DNA of 64,000 nt from Tubulanus polymorphus (GCF_964204645.1 NC_134031.1:7604501-7668500), one strand, 5' to 3'. Numbered from the stretch's first letter, positions 13,384 to 27,159 are shown. Program-made: numbers and translations. The notes: generated by a model not told the origin, from the sequence alone.

Positions 13384-13541
13384 TCAAAAACAGTTTACGA
13401 AGCTTATTTCAATCGAGGCTTCGCTGTCGACGTTTGCCATATTTTCCACATTACCCATGACCTTTAACCGGAGACTGTCGGAGACAACATCGAGCACCAA
13501 ATATTCGATATTTCTATTAGTGAGACATGTATGTGAACTGG
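13384..13541 (-). CDS. Possible terminal exon, same gene or another
   Basis: Minus-strand ORF from the acceptor-like TCACTAATAG, reading NIEYLVLDVVSDSLRLKVMG, then NVENMANVDSEASIEISFVN, then CF and TGA at 13386-13384. GC-rich third positions (GTC, CTC, GAC) and alternating hydrophobicity resemble the exon at 15584-15802. However all three candidate acceptors (after 13542, 13527 upstream alternatives and 13572) need a preceding phase 2, while exon 2 ends in phase 1. A linking exon is therefore missing, or the assignment is wrong. Confidence 0.25.
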
Positions 13542-14744
13542 ATGATAACCAGGATAAAATAAATGACACCATTATACTGCCAAACAGGTGTACAGAAATT
13601 TGCCTCATTTGCTTTGGAATGAAATCTTGTTTCAAAATTACAGGTGTTTTGAATCGATGCCATCAACGATCACTGGTTATCTCAAACAAAGTCCCGGAGG
13701 AGGCGGTTTTTTATAGGCCAAACAGTCAGCCTGAAATATTCCCTTTTGATGAAATGATGGAATTTGTGGGTTATTTTCGTTACAACAAATACTTTCAATC
13801 GTATTTCCTTAAGTTAACACAGGCAAGCAGTTTAGTTGGCAGGAACAAGATCATACTTCAGATCAATATGTTTGATTTCCTTCATCTCAATGATTTACGC
13901 GATCTACGTGAAACAAAATTGAATTGGGCGCAATGTTTTTTCGGAATAAAATTGAATTGATGTTGCATGTCTTTTCGCTGAATTAAATTGAATTGGATTT
14001 GCGATCGAAGCGCCTAACTAATCAACAGTCATCCGTGCTACGGCGCATACCTGCGAATGAGCTTTATCACCCAACCCTTGCACATTGTCAAAGGTAAAAG
14101 TTCGGTAGTATAAGTAAGGCTGTTTCTTTATACATCTGGCTGACAAACTTTTCTTATTTCTGGGTATGAAAAAGAAATTTCATTTTCATTTTCAAGCCAC
14201 CCCCTATTTCTAAACATAGATATGAAAATAAAGATGAACATATTTTTTTTCAACAGCCACACCATGTTTTGATCATTTTTTTCATACGCAAAAACAATCA
14301 CGGTGGACAATGGTATTGGATATTTGTCAGGTCGTACAGCAAAAATAGCGTGACTTCCAAAACAACTCAAAAATTTCTATCTAATTTTCAAAAGAAATAC
14401 CAATGGATCACATGAACACCATGCAGCTAACCCAATCACAGCGAAGAAGACTTTGCTCTCTGAATGGCTTTTCGAAAACCAATATATTCAGAGGTCACAG
14501 TCAGAAGGCCTATTTGTCCGCCAGCTACTCCAATGACCACGTATTTCGGAAAGAAAGACACACAATAGGACCATAATACATTGAATGCACGGGATCATTT
14601 TCAGAATGAATGAATTGAGACTTAGCAAGATAGATTTTTCATATCACCACTGAATCAACGCATTCCTTGAATAGTCATGTAACTAGATGCTCATTTTTAA
14701 CAATCCATAGCTACCATGATCAGAAATATATAGCTTTTATCCAG

Positions 14745-15392
14745 GAAAAAAGACACTCTAAATATTTGGATGGATATATGAAAGCTGTGGGTACTGGAGT
14801 GTGTAATGGGTAGTGTAGTGTGATCTGTGGGCATTTGTGGCCAGCACACAGATCACATTGTTCAATGGGGTTTGGTCCAGGACTCGCGAGATTTTCAACA
14901 ACACGGAAGTAACTTGTAATAAATGATGACTTGAATTGCATGACTACCTACCACCCCTCATTATTGTTTGAAAACTAAACGTTCGGCACTGACTAAAAAT
15001 TAGTAATAACATTTTAGAAATGGCCAGAATTTTAACTTAGGTTCTATCTCATTTTTATTTTACAATTGCGATTGGTATAACTTTTTTTTAAGGCTTCATG
15101 TTTCGTCTGCAATTCACTGCAAATAGTTACGAAACTACGCACATTTCAGTGTTTTTGGCAGCTGTACACTCAATCGGCACCGTTCATGACTAGCTTCACT
15201 GCGGAATTATCATTAATTAACATTGCCATATCACATCATCAACTTATATTGTGCCTTAAAACCCTAACAGCCAAAATAATTGAAATGCACACACGATTTC
15301 TATCATCGAAAATTGAGAGTGGCCATGTTTGTGTTTGCTGCTTCGCGTAAATCCCGCGCGGTGGCGCAACCGTGCGGAGTGGGGCCGATACG
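14745..15392 (-). mobile_element. 660-bp element, inverted copy 1
   Basis: It is the reverse complement of 35734-36395 at high identity across its length. It is flanked by a direct repeat of about 25 bp, AGAAATATATAGC.TTTATCC, at 14722-14744 and 15396-15419. A long target duplication of this kind points to retroposition or a segment captured with its target. In its own orientation the 5' part is CpG-rich with an ACAAACATGGCC start context, but the frame ends after seven codons in this copy. Confidence 0.65.
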
Positions 15393-15583
15393 TCCAGAAA
15401 TATATAGCCTTTATCCAGGAGCTAAATATTCCATGACTCGTATGATCAGAGCCGAAGTTGAGATTAATATCCCAGTGCATTTCAGGGCTTTAAAACTAGA
15501 GGATGGTCACTTTTATTGAGATCCAGCATTTTATGGTTTACCCGAGTAGTAGCAACCTTCGTAAAACGGTCCAATTGACTTAC

Positions 15584-15802
15584 CTGTAATCAATTTCAAC
15601 GGTTCAAGATGGAGTTTGATTTCTACAGGTGCACTGTTGCTACCCTGACTGATATAGTTAACAGCCCTGACTTCCTTTGAGCCATGCCCCAGAGTACGAC
15701 TTGCACAGCCGTGCGGGGCACTGGTTTGTTCATATTGAGGTATTACGTACGGCGACTTGAAATTATCCTTTATTGTACAGCTATTGCCGGCAGCGATGAC
15801 AC
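15584..15802 (-). CDS. Probable exon 2 of the signal-peptide gene
   Basis: 219 bases between acceptor TTTTTTCTAG and donor CAG-GTAAGTCA are open in only one frame, the one left by the exon at 29900-29960 (phase 1). The frame begins GVIAAGNSCTIKDNF, continues through EQTSAPHGCASRTLG and EVRAVNYISQGSNS, and ends EIKLHLEPLKLIT plus one base. It has two cysteines and alternating polar and hydrophobic residues, as in a beta-rich ectodomain, and is relatively GC-rich at third positions. The gap to exon 1 and the unknown family keep confidence moderate. Confidence 0.5.
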
Positions 15803-16285
15803 CTAGAAAAAATAAAAGTTCAAGAACATTGTCAGCACAAGTAAGTGTTTATAATCATGGAATGAAACGTGACTCAAGTTGCTCTGGGTGACACGGAAAC
15901 CAGCGCAGCCTGTAATCGTGGGTCGCTACGACGGAAGATTATAAGTGACCGTTGGCGATCAATTGCTTGTTGCAGCGCCGTGTTCAGATTGCTGCAATTA
16001 TCACTAACTGCAGGTGAAAATTGAATGATCGCGTGAACTATCGATGCCGGAACAAAACTGATCTAAATTTCAACTCAGCTTCATGAAACCCGCATTAATC
16101 ACAGTAAAACCCATAAATATTGAAAGAACGCTGTACCCAAAATCATCCATAATTGATATGAGAAACCACTCGATGCAGTCGCAATAATTACTAAGTCCTG
16201 AGTATATTTAATTTCACTGAGACTCAAGAATTTGGAACGGGATACTGCAAAAATGTCTTACTATGAGAGAAATAATAGCATGCAA

Positions 16286-16550
16286 TTTAAGCCGCGATCA
16301 CACAAGCATTTTTGGCCTGTGACGTACACTGTTCACGGGGTGGGCCAAATGGGCCCAAGCCTGTTTGGCCCCGACCAGATTTGGCCTGACCAAAAACGTT
16401 GGACCAGGCCCGAGCCAAATTTTAGCACGAGACAAATGATTGCGTTTGAATTGCAACTGGTACAAGAAATGACCCACTTCGCTTTGTTTGAGCATTGTTT
16501 AGTATTGAGTGAATGGTCTCCAAATCGTCTCAGTGTGATAGTGGCTTTAG
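16286..16550. mobile_element. MITE, CGATCACAC family, copy 2
   Basis: The left end TTAAGCCGCGATCACACAAG and the inverted right end TAAAGCCACTATCACACTGA form imperfect TIRs of about 20 bp. A plus-strand frame of 141 codons runs through it and is considered spurious. Confidence 0.55.
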
Positions 16551-17164
16551 AAAATAGACATCTGATTTATGAAGAGGTAGAAACAAGGCTTCCAGGATGG
16601 AAATCTTTTCTTATGCCAAAAAACCATCCAGTGAAAGTGGTTCTCTGCAGCGGATAATGTGAGAAAACTAAAACATGGCTTCGATGTATCGTTTCAAAGA
16701 CAATGAAAATGACAAATACAGAGCAGTGAAACTCCTGATTCTAGGGTTTAAGAAGTTTATAAGTTCACAAATCTGAGTTGAGTAATTTTAGAAACTTCAG
16801 ATGATCTCCCTTGGAGCAGAAATGATCTCCTCATAGACCTTATATTATATCCATGGGTTGATCATGACTTCATTATAGTACTTCATTTCTCTGGTTTTCG
16901 AATACCCTCATTTTGCTGGTGACGTCAGGCGTATAACCTCTACACATAAGTAAGTAAATATTCTATTGAGGTGCTTCACAAGATTGTTGACCTCGAATAT
17001 CACTAATGTCACCACTTTATAGGTCAGTCAAAATTAAAGGCCAAACGTATGTTATTGTATAGGGTAGGAATCAAATAAAATCTATATACGTAACACTTAT
17101 ACATTTTATATGGTCTAAAATTGATTAAGCCTTTTTCACAGCTGCTTTTATGCAAGCACATTTT

Positions 17165-17335
17165 TGTGATCTCCTTTTGCTGGTCTTCTCTTTCCTTCCC
17201 TGATCTTCGCTCCTCTCTCTTCCCCGATCATCTCCATCTCATCTCCCAGATCTTTTCCCTTCCTCACTTCGTGCTATGATCTTCCTGCTCTCTCTCCCAC
17301 ATTCCCTCCTATCCTCTTCTCTACACACCTGATGG
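17165..17335 (+). repeat. Pyrimidine-rich tract
   Basis: About 170 bases dominated by C and T, with CTTCTCTTTCCTTCCCTGAT and CTCTCTCTTCCCCGATCATC. There is no clean repeat unit. Confidence 0.6.
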
Positions 17336-19939
17336 AAAAGAACTAATCCGATCGACACAAAAAAATGTACAATATATCAAGGTAATATCTAAACTGCTGA
17401 CCTCTTGCCGATAAGATATAGTTTCAGCTGACTTGCGTTCAAGGCTAAATCGTTCATTTTGCTTGCTTGTCATTATTCCAGAAAGCCAGCACTAGCGGGC
17501 GTGGGAATTTTTTCATATGATAAATACAAATATATGTATATTTCACGATTCCATTTGTTTTTAGTTTGATAGCATTATTTACATTCTTAGATGATTATTA
17601 AAAAAACTCACGGCAAGGTATAAACGTATCGACCTACTGCTATAGATGGAAAATGATCGTTCCTTGAATAAATAGGTGGGAAAATCATCCCTATTTCAAG
17701 AATGAGGATTCCAAATGCTTCCTTATTCCACTTTCGCTATCATCCCGAAGAGATACAAAATCCACTTGAATTCATTTTGGTTGCTGCTCCATGGATTTAT
17801 GTTTGCTATAGGCCTACTCAAAACAAGAGAATATCCCACACTTTGCTTATAAACGTTCACCCGATGCATTGAGGGTAAATCCACATTCCAGTTACTGGTA
17901 ATCTTAGGCAATGACATGCCATTCATGTAAACTAGTGAAAACCACTGGTGTTTGCGAGTCCATAACTTAAACTTTTTGATTCACTGGCTGAGAATTTAGT
18001 AGGAGCGTTTTAGAATGTGTAAATATTAGATAATTCTGCCTACCGAAGATGTTCTGTACCTGTAGAGGTCACAGATAGAACTATAGGAAGCAAACAAAAA
18101 AACATTTCCCACGTTTAAATATGGGCAGCGGCCAGCCTTGCAATGGCTTGCGATTCACTATGACCCGATTCATTGTGACAGCCAGCGACGATTGCATCTC
18201 AGTGACCACTGTCGCCGACAAATGTGTCGCAAGGCGGCAAGTCACAAGCTGTACCAACCAAGCCGCTGTGGCTGTTGCTTTTGATGGCTGAAATATGTTC
18301 TTAGAGTTTATCGGGGTGCTTACATAAGTCATTTTCAAATACTTGTCAAGGTGCAAAAAAATCGCAAACAAAAGTAACCACGCCTTGTTACAGCTATTAA
18401 TAACAATGATATAGATTGAGGTAATAGTTCAAGTATAACAAGTATTACACATGATGTCATGAGGCATCATGAGGCGTCACATTGGCCGGCAAGCTCAAGA
18501 AGCTGAACTGATGTGAAAATAAAGTCAGTTGACAGCCAATTTATTGTGAACACATACGAAATCAGTAAAATATCTGTTCAGCTGTTCTCATTTGTTGGCA
18601 ATGTATCAACTTAGATCCAATATTCTTCAAGATCTTAATTGCGGGGTAATGACAATGATATCATAAATTCTATCTTTACATGGCACTATTTTTTAAGATA
18701 GTAAGACTTACCACACTTTACAGTATAAAACATTGCCTAGAGTTACATTCTTCTATTCAATAAATAATTGTAAAGGTTTCTACATCTATTTTCTAATATT
18801 ACTAGGTCTTAGTTCTTTTTCATCACGCGCTCTTTTGATCACTGAATAATAACTCGCTACTTTTTGTGCGTCGAAAGGTTAAAGACTGGACGATAAAAAG
18901 CACCCACTGAAAAAACTAATTACATCATAACGCCATAATGGTAGGTCCAGCCACTGACTAACTGTGCCATTAGTGGAATGGCCTTGTTGTGTAAGGCTGA
19001 TTTATGAACAGATTAACACACAGTTAGGTGCAAATTTTGCTGCCCAGATAATCAACATAAAACCTCTCCATGTCATCACACCTATAAACAGAGCGCAAGA
19101 TCACGAGGGAGGTGATGGGAAAGGGATATAAGAAAAAGAGAGAAAAGAACGAGATGGAAACAACATAGCCCCCATTTTGCGTATGCTATAATGGCTGTTG
19201 GTTGCTAACAATGTGCAAGAGAATATATTTCATGTAACAATTTTTCAGATCTCAGATTTTGGTCATGACATGTATCTCTATAAAAAGCCTTAAATTCCTT
19301 ATAATAGCACAATGTATGGCACTATAACAACGGATTCCAGCACAGTAATATGAAAACATGAGGGGGTAGAAAAGAGGATGATGGAAAGAGGAAGGTTGAT
19401 ATTCGAAGAGGGGAAAGAGAATAAGAGGCCACGCAACTGATTTCAATGATTTCACTTTACTCAAAGAATAAGCATGCAAGTTACAACTTCCAACGTTTGA
19501 CTGAGGACTCCTTGAAATGTGGCTGAATGCTTCTGACTAACAATAAATAACCTTTATCGACATCAATTTTCACTATTTACAATATACGTGTGTAAACAGT
19601 GGAAACATGAACACGTGTGAAAGTTGCACTAAATGGGGCAAAGTTTGCCGAGTACTACACGGGTTATAGACCCCAATAAGCATTATTGCCTAGCATTAAT
19701 ACATCGGAATTGCAATCCAAATCCAGTTCCAAGTGAGTGAATACCCCACCCACATCAAAAATCTAGTGAACATCAATGGCTGCAACTGAGATATGTTAAT
19801 ATTTTTCGGAACACATTTGAAGTCATGCGTTATTTTGCTTTGTTTCGTTCGCTCCATGTGTTGTTGATTATGGAGAAGCACGGTTATTGCTGTAACACTG
19901 AGTACAACCAGTTGCTCAAAAATAGAACACAGGCAACTG

Positions 19940-20270
19940 GTTTGAACTGGAGTGGGCGATTTCGTCTCGTGACAGAATGGTCTAGTGTGTCTTGGTCCCC
20001 AAGGAGCAAATCGCCTAGTGTGTCAAGCTACTGCGATCATTCGGCCCTAGTGCCATATTATTCAGCCAATGAATGTTCTCCAACGGTTCACATGATAGCA
20101 GAATGACTGTTAGATTTTTTCAAAGGGTGGCTCGATCGCCTGATAGCATCGCCTGGTGTGTCAGCTACTCTTGGCAATCAAATCGGTGAGAAATTCTCCG
20201 GCAACTGAGTCGGGCGTTCAAGCCGACTGACTGAATTGCCCAGTTTGTCCAAGGCTTTACCAGTAGCAAG
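19940..20270. repeat. Degenerate relative of the ACACACTGG MITE
   Basis: ATCGCCTAGTGTGTCAAGCT near 20010 and ATCGCCTGGTGTGTCAGCTA near 20150, together with TTGTCCAAGGCTTTA at 20247, echo the element at 31046-31355. Ends cannot be fixed. Confidence 0.35.
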
Positions 20271-20959
20271 CTCGCATACATTAACACATTGAAGCGACTG
20301 ATTTCAATCCTTGATGAGTCTGGCCGGACAGTCGCAGCCCTGTTCCTCTTGTACGCTGAAACTGCCTTGCAACTAGTTGTCTCCATTTACTTCATCGATG
20401 TGACGCTAGACTTAACAGAAACACAGGCAGTCATACAGTTCATTTGATGCCAAATGGGCTGATTTAATGACTTCGCTATAAAATCCAGTTACAATTTACT
20501 TGAAATTGGAATAACACCTATTTTTACACGAACGCTGCCATGCATAAAATTGCATTCTGCATCAAAACAGGATTGCCCGCTATTAATATGCGGTAGGGGC
20601 CTACTGGGAATGTGATTATTTTGAACTATGGTAAATTCCAGCATTGATATCCCATTGCACATTTACGCGACGCAAAGTACTTGTCTTGTATGCCATGCAA
20701 GACCTAAAATCCTGACAGCCAGTGTTGTCAGGTTGTCCTATTCGGATAAGTGTAGAATCGGGTTGTTGAAAACCACTTCTTCAAGACAAAAAATAAGACA
20801 GCGGATCATATTACTGCGAAAACAACCTTGTTTTATCATAATTCTGTCCTAATGTAGGCATACTGCACTGTTATAAAAATGCTTTTATATTTGTTAACTA
20901 GGAGTCCCAAGGATACCATGTGCACTCTGTGAAATCAATTTTCGAATATCTGAAAATTT

Positions 20960-21028
20960 CAATATTCAACACACCCTGGGTCCAGGTATGCCATGCCCAC
21001 TTGAGAAAAATCCATCTATTTCAATATT

Positions 21029-21030
<2 letters not shown>
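20960..21030 (+). mobile_element. Helitron-like 5' fragment before an AT repeat
   Basis: CACACCCTGGGTCCAGGTAT, GCCATGCCCACTTGAGAAA and TTTCAATATTCAA match the 5' part of the 154-bp family. It is cut off by the AT microsatellite. Confidence 0.4.

Positions 21031-21095
<65 letters not shown>
21031..21095. repeat. (AT)n microsatellite, 65 bp
   Basis: An uninterrupted AT dinucleotide run. Reading frames across it are artefacts. Confidence 0.95.
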
Positions 21096-21099
<4 letters not shown>

Positions 21100-22955
21100 T
21101 CCCAATATAAATGGAAATACTACAAAAGGGGGTATGGTGCAGATAAACCCCTTTTTATATCCAAGTTCCACATTTTTCAGTTCCAAATTTTGTTTTTACA
21201 CATTCCGAAAATTGCATAAATATTCTGCCTTAAAAGGTCCAGAAAACACCCCTCTCAATCGTCAGATTTCAAAAATTTAGACTATTTAAGAACATTCAAG
21301 CAATTTAAAGGATTCCAAAATGCTCGTTCAGCGCAACATCGATACGATGCAAGATATGGAATATAGTTCCGCTTGTATTAATTCTGACCCCCCTTTGAAA
21401 AAGGGTGCCTAGCTAGGGACACGTCCGATGTCACGACCTAGATTTTAGCTATTGGTTGTGATAACAGTATAGGTACCAATACAAATTGAAATAGTTGATT
21501 ACATTTCAATACATATTTAATTCCAAGAACAATTCACTGGGTAATCCCAATCCCAGGTCATATGACAGAGCTGAAAATAATCGAATATCAAGACTATTAG
21601 TTTACAGCCTGATATTTTCTTCAAAATACCATTCTCTAGGTATGAACGATAACAAATGAAACTAAGACTTTCACTGACATATCAAACATCTGCATTTTGA
21701 AAAATTTAAACTTTAATGAATTAATAAGAGACTGTCAGGTAACTCGTAATCTCAGAACCGCATACTTCAATTTAGGTTATTGATGATGTAAAAACGTCTT
21801 TATTCATTACAGCATTCAGAATTTGATAATATACACATTTTATTTGGTTTAGGCATATATTTACAGTCATAAATATGCTCATTATTACGTTTTCCTTGGC
21901 CTTATCGTTCTACTCATTCTTGTGCTTGCGCAAACACTATTTGTTCATTCGTATAATGTAACCTGATATTTACCCTTGTGAGATGATTGCACTGACAATA
22001 TGAGTGACAATATGACACTTCGCCATTTCACCTGTAAAACTATTTCGTAACCCGATGCGTCGTTGGCCTCACATCAATAATAACTAAGTTGACCGATGAT
22101 GGGAATGAAAAAAAAAATCGACTCGCAATCTCACATTTCATATACCGTGTCGCATATTTGTACTTCTGGCTTCATGATACAATGTTATACGAATGGCTTC
22201 TACAGACAAGTGACTTTCTATGATTCAATTTTAGAAAAAAACCTATGATTATGAGCTTTTTGATCGTACGATAGTTTTTTGTCTATACAAAAATAAGTGG
22301 CTATAAGAGGAATAGTGCCCTGTTATTCTTAAGGTACAGTTCTTAAGACTTAGCTGATTTGATGATAGAAGAAAATCCTTGCAGAATTAATAGCTCTGAT
22401 TTTTTTGTAGGGGACCAAGAAAATCAACACAGTATCGCCCAAAACAACTTTATCATGTAACCATGTTACAGCAACTTCAAAAATACAAATAACCTTTAAC
22501 TCAATCTTATGTTCTAAATAATAAGCCTTGCTTGCATAGAATTCTGTCACGGAAATCGTCCCATTAAAAATTATATTTACTCCGATTATTTGAACAAACT
22601 TTCAAGTCTGACACCTACACGACAGCCAGTATTTGAAGAAATTCAATGACAAACTGCTAACGCAAATAAGTGGCCTTTTTTCTTATCAATTACGGGAACA
22701 TTTCGAATAATATCACATATCTCTGTGAGTAAACTTTTGATCAGATCAGTGCATGATCTCAACAGGGACAATGTACTTTTTACCCTGAAGGAGGTAAATA
22801 GGCCGTGGTATACCGGATGTTTTTTCTAATATCTAGGTCTCAGCGGTCAAGGCTAGTGCCGATTGTGCAAATTGTAACTGACTAGTGACATATGATCAAC
22901 ATTATCATTATCTGCGTGGAGGGGCGAAATAATTCAATTAATCACTAAGTTTTGG

Positions 22956-23140
22956 ATGTGCTTATTTCCCCGAAAACGGCAGTCGAATTTTCTGTGAATT
23001 GAAGAGGCATTTATCGGCGACGAGAGTAGACTATAGAGATAAACCCATGGTTCTAGGTAAAATTCTGCACTGAGGAAAACCGCCAAAATGTCGCTATGAA
23101 GACGTATAAAAAGATGATGAAAGTTAAATTGCCACTGGCA
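22956..23140. repeat. 185-bp duplicated block, copy 1
   Basis: GCTTATTTCCCCGAAAACGG through GAAGAGGCATTTATCGGCGA to GATGATGAAAGTTAAATTGC is about 88% identical by eye to 26968-27152. A minus-strand frame is open in both copies. Confidence 0.65.
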
Positions 23141-23244
23141 AAGTGGTTTTATCAATCAGAACTAGAGTATAGATGCATCCTCATATAGCTACTTAGTCAG
23201 CATCCTTCATTTCATTTCATAGATAGATATTTTCACTAACCTCA

Positions 23245-23421
23245 GGGGCCGGTTCCATAGACAGGGCTTAGACTTAAGACCGGTCTAAGACAAACTTAGG
23301 TCTATAGAGACTTAAGACCGGTCTAAGACAAACTTAGGTCTATAGCCAATCTAAGAACTTAAGACCAGTCTTAAGGTTTAGACCATTTGTGGTCTTAAGT
23401 CCTGACTATGGAACCGGCCCC
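23245..23421. mobile_element. Palindromic GGGGCCGGTT MITE
   Basis: 177 bp from GGGGCCGGTTCCATAGACAG to CTGACTATGGAACCGGCCCC, with two inner tandem copies of GACTTAAGACCGGTCTAAGA. Almost the whole element can fold on itself. Confidence 0.7.
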
Positions 23422-24405
23422 AGAAGTCTTAAGGCCTCAGCACGACAAGCCCATCACCAATGATAAGGTACCTAAGATCATTCATTGATAAATCATACTA
23501 AGATTACTAATCCCAAAACATAAAACACTGGTTATATAGCTGCTAAATGTTCCCCTCCCATCATCACAATCACTTATCGATCTACTGCACGCGGAGATTT
23601 AAATATGCAACATCTTTTTCTTTCATATTCCCTGTTCCTATTACGATGTCATGATGATCAACTAGGTCAATCATAATCGTAATATACGGATCAAGAGGGA
23701 GCAACGGCTCTGAAATTTCGAGTGAGGATTGGGGCAGGTTAGATGTCAACGCCAAGTGCAAATAGAGTAGTATTGGCTGGCGAATCATGCCAGAAAGGCA
23801 CCACTTTGAATTTCTTGTTAGCAAGATGCAGCCTGCACAATTTTTGATGGATTTCCCTCAAATTTGGTCTTTTATTGAAATTATCATTTTATTGAAACAA
23901 TATGAACCTACAATGAGATAATGAGAAAAAACCCTGCCAAGGTGATACACCAACCACATTGCAGGTGTACGAACGTGAAGACAGGTGCAACGTCTAATAA
24001 AACAGGCACAACATCTAAACATCTAATAACGAATATATAAAATAATCTAATAAACTAATAATAGAAAAATTCTCAACAGTGGTTTAAAATGAAATCAGCA
24101 TAGAGATAAAAATTCAACATACCAGGTTTTAACATATCAACATATAGTTTAAGAAAAGTGAACATGGATAAAAACTCGAGATAATGTCCCAAATAGCGCC
24201 CCATACCCTTAACTGTCTGCTTACCCCGGGGAGACATACAAGGCATTGCCACTTCTTTCATGTACCATCGACCTATGATCACGTTTTGATAGTCTATCAT
24301 GTTTTCACCATCTTTTTAAACCTTTTTAATATCGAATGAAATAAGTCTAGACGCCTTCCATACTTAATGAAACATAAAATACCAGCTTAAAATGTGAAAG
24401 ATTAC

Positions 24406-24594
24406 CCACAAGAAGAAAGCTAAGCACGCATACGGAGTTGACCATCAGTCCCGCACCCAAATGTTGTTGAATCACTGCTTTCACCTGGTTGGGCACATAG
24501 ACCGCGGTAACTATTGTCATCACAAAGATACATGCGAGGACAAACGAAAAGCGTTTCGTGAAAGTAAATAACGATAAATGGTAGATATACCATA
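24406..24594 (-). CDS. Possible exon of a membrane protein
   Basis: A minus-strand open frame follows the acceptor TTCGCGGCTAG. It contains two hydrophobic segments, FSFVLACIFVMTIVTAVYV and LMVNSVCVLSFLLV, separated by PNQVKAVIQQHLGAG, then meets a GTAATC donor at 24405. The GC-rich codons (GCG GGA CTG ATG GTC AAC) stand out from the AT-rich surroundings. An alternative donor is CAG-GTGAAAGC inside the frame. I do not recognise the family and no partner exons were placed; it lies in the long intron proposed for the signal-peptide gene. Confidence 0.22.
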
Positions 24595-26967
24595 CTAGCC
24601 GCGAAATAAACAAAAATTTCGCATGATTTCGAAAACATTGGCTTTGTTGTTTTCCCCAGGTCCTTGATGCGAAAATAATGCAATCGGAACAAGTATTCGT
24701 TCGGTTTCTGAAAACCAGATAGCAAAAATAGTGATACAGAGGAATCCCATTCTATATCAATAGCATCGTCTACATGAACTTGATGAAGAAATCACTCTGA
24801 CAATTAGAATGCAGATAAACCCGAATCGCCCTCAATTCACTGAAACCGAATTCAGACAGGAGCACCATATGGACAAATAAGAAATACTTAGACCAATGTC
24901 AAATAAATAGTAGGCATTGTTATATTCGAACTACGAGAAAACCTTGCCCCAATTCAGCTTAACTATTTGAATCGGGAGTCATACAATGCGTTAAAGAATA
25001 AACTTGTCGGGTTTTTAATCGACAATTAACCCAAATGCGCTCAGCATGAAACAAACACGAACCACAACACAGATTTCGATGGTTAGGTTCACGCACCATT
25101 GCGCACAGCAAAACAGGAAACATACCGAAACAAACCTACAGCACTGCTAGTCATATGGAAAGTCATAATTGTATCACATGATCACAAAATTGGTGGTGAT
25201 TATGATCAGTCATGTGATACGCGCACATCACTGATTGGTTTCTGTGGATGGTGTTATGTTTGGCGACACCAACCTGTTGTTGCTTTAAACTCATTAGTAA
25301 GGGATGAGGAGGCAGTTAAAAATTCAAGGTTAAGTCATCATTACCATGCGTGATTGACCGTAGTGTATTCAGTGACGCGGTGTGATTTTTATAGTCTGAA
25401 CAAAAATTTAGATTATAAGCATATTAAGAATAGTCGATAAGCCTTTTTTTACGGTAAAAATAAACAAGAAAAAAGATGTAGAATAAACAAATCGAAAACA
25501 AAATGTTCAGATTTCAGCTTAAAGACAGTTTGCAACAGTTGGTCTCGCAAACTCTCCCAAGGTCGTTCGATACCAGCGCAGATTTTAGACGGAAAAGCCA
25601 TAGAAACCTTCTTTATACCAGTATGTCTTAGGCATAACATTTGAATCTCGAATGCTATCACCTGATTTTCATGGTCATAAATATCAGATAATTGTTGTCT
25701 TGGTAGTCACTTTGGTACGGGTAATTTTTTTATAGTGAGGCAGTTGTTTGTGACTTGTATTTTTAAAACTGTAGACCTCTTGGAAAGAATCTTATCTGCA
25801 ATCATTATCGAGACAATTGATTATCATCGAAAATATCAGGTGAACCTAAAGTGGCACCATGCCAGCATGTTATAATCTTGAGGCATTTAGATACCAGTGT
25901 CTTAATTAGCACTCAAAACTATTTGCCAAGAAGTTCATTCTGGGACAGCCTGTTTGGCTGAAAATTGGTGAAAATCACATTTTTACTCTCTCGAGCTATC
26001 AAGTTTGAGTCAAATTCAAGAAGCGATATACAGTCTGCGCGACACCGATCAGAAATATATAAAATAGTCCAAGTCACACTGATCGACATGGACCTGGTGA
26101 ACTGACTATGGCCTCACAATGTGAAATATTGAGGAAGGTCTACATTGGGGTCATAGGTCATCTCGGGTCACAAATTGCACAACAATTTTATCTGAATGAT
26201 AGCCAAATTCCTTATCACTAATGGCCATATATTGATTTGATTTCAAATCATTAAAAGTCTAGTTATAAAATTAAAAGCTAATGCAGATCATTGATATGAC
26301 TAAAATCCGATTAACTAGTCACTGAGACGAGATTTTAGGCATAGTGAAACTTGATTCCTATAATTGTGAGCCGAGTCTTGGACATAATCCCATTGCGTTC
26401 TCATGAGCCTGTTTTTCTTTTACTGCAAATTTATCTTGTTGGTTTATTCACGCTTGGTATCCCCATGAATATTCATACGGACGTTGAACTAAAAATGACA
26501 GCAGTTACATTCAAAGCAGGTACAGGCAAAATACACGGTGTTACCTATCTCCCTCGGGCACTTTACTAATGCACAAAGACCCAGGACCGAGTGGCGATAC
26601 AAAAGAACTGCAAGAAAAACTATCAGAGAGGTGGGAAACATACCATGATCAGAATTTCCAATTATGTACTTCGAAAAACTATAGGGCCTATAAATTTAAA
26701 CGATCAAACTACTGTATGCATGCGTGTTTTGATGCAGTTGGTTCACACCTCATACGCATTAATTCAAATCGAATCAATCTAACAAATATGAAGAAAAATA
26801 ATCACTATTTCGAGGTAATAAACAAGAAAACTAACTTGTGAGTTTATTGACGCTTTGAATAGTAACACATAGGCCTATTGGTTGATATTCCTAGATATTG
26901 TCGACAATAAATAATAAAAAAAAGTATCAATAAAGATTTGAATATATCAATAATTGAATCGACCAGC

Positions 26968-27152
26968 AAGCTTATTTCCCCGAAAACCGCAGTCGAATTT
27001 TCCGTGAATTGAAGAGGCATTTATCGGCGATGAGAGTAGACTAGAGATAAACCGATGGAAACCACAGGTTCTAGGTGAAATTCTGCACTGGGGAAAACTG
27101 CCAAAATGTCGCCATGAAAATGTATAAAATGATGATGAAAGTTAAATTTGCC
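26968..27152. repeat. 185-bp duplicated block, copy 2
   Basis: This copy lies between two halves (26820-26965 and 27185-27330) of another repeat also seen at 12985-13340, suggesting it was inserted there. Confidence 0.6.
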
Positions 27153-27159
27153 ATATATA

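Larger units (their letters stand above)
15803..22955. other. Long intron or intergenic span
   Basis: Apart from the MITE at 16286, the pyrimidine tract, the 19940 repeat and the AT repeat, I see nothing. Purine-rich stretches occur at 19100-19150 and 19360-19430. Confidence 0.3.

Noticed and set aside
13457-13960. 167-codon plus-strand open frame, the longest outside XAB2 on that strand
   Set aside because: Its right third lies in an interspersed repeat also seen at 34840-34995 and its left part is antisense to a better candidate exon. It has no recognisable domain.
16232-16657. 141-codon plus-strand frame
   Set aside because: Most of it is the MITE at 16286-16550.
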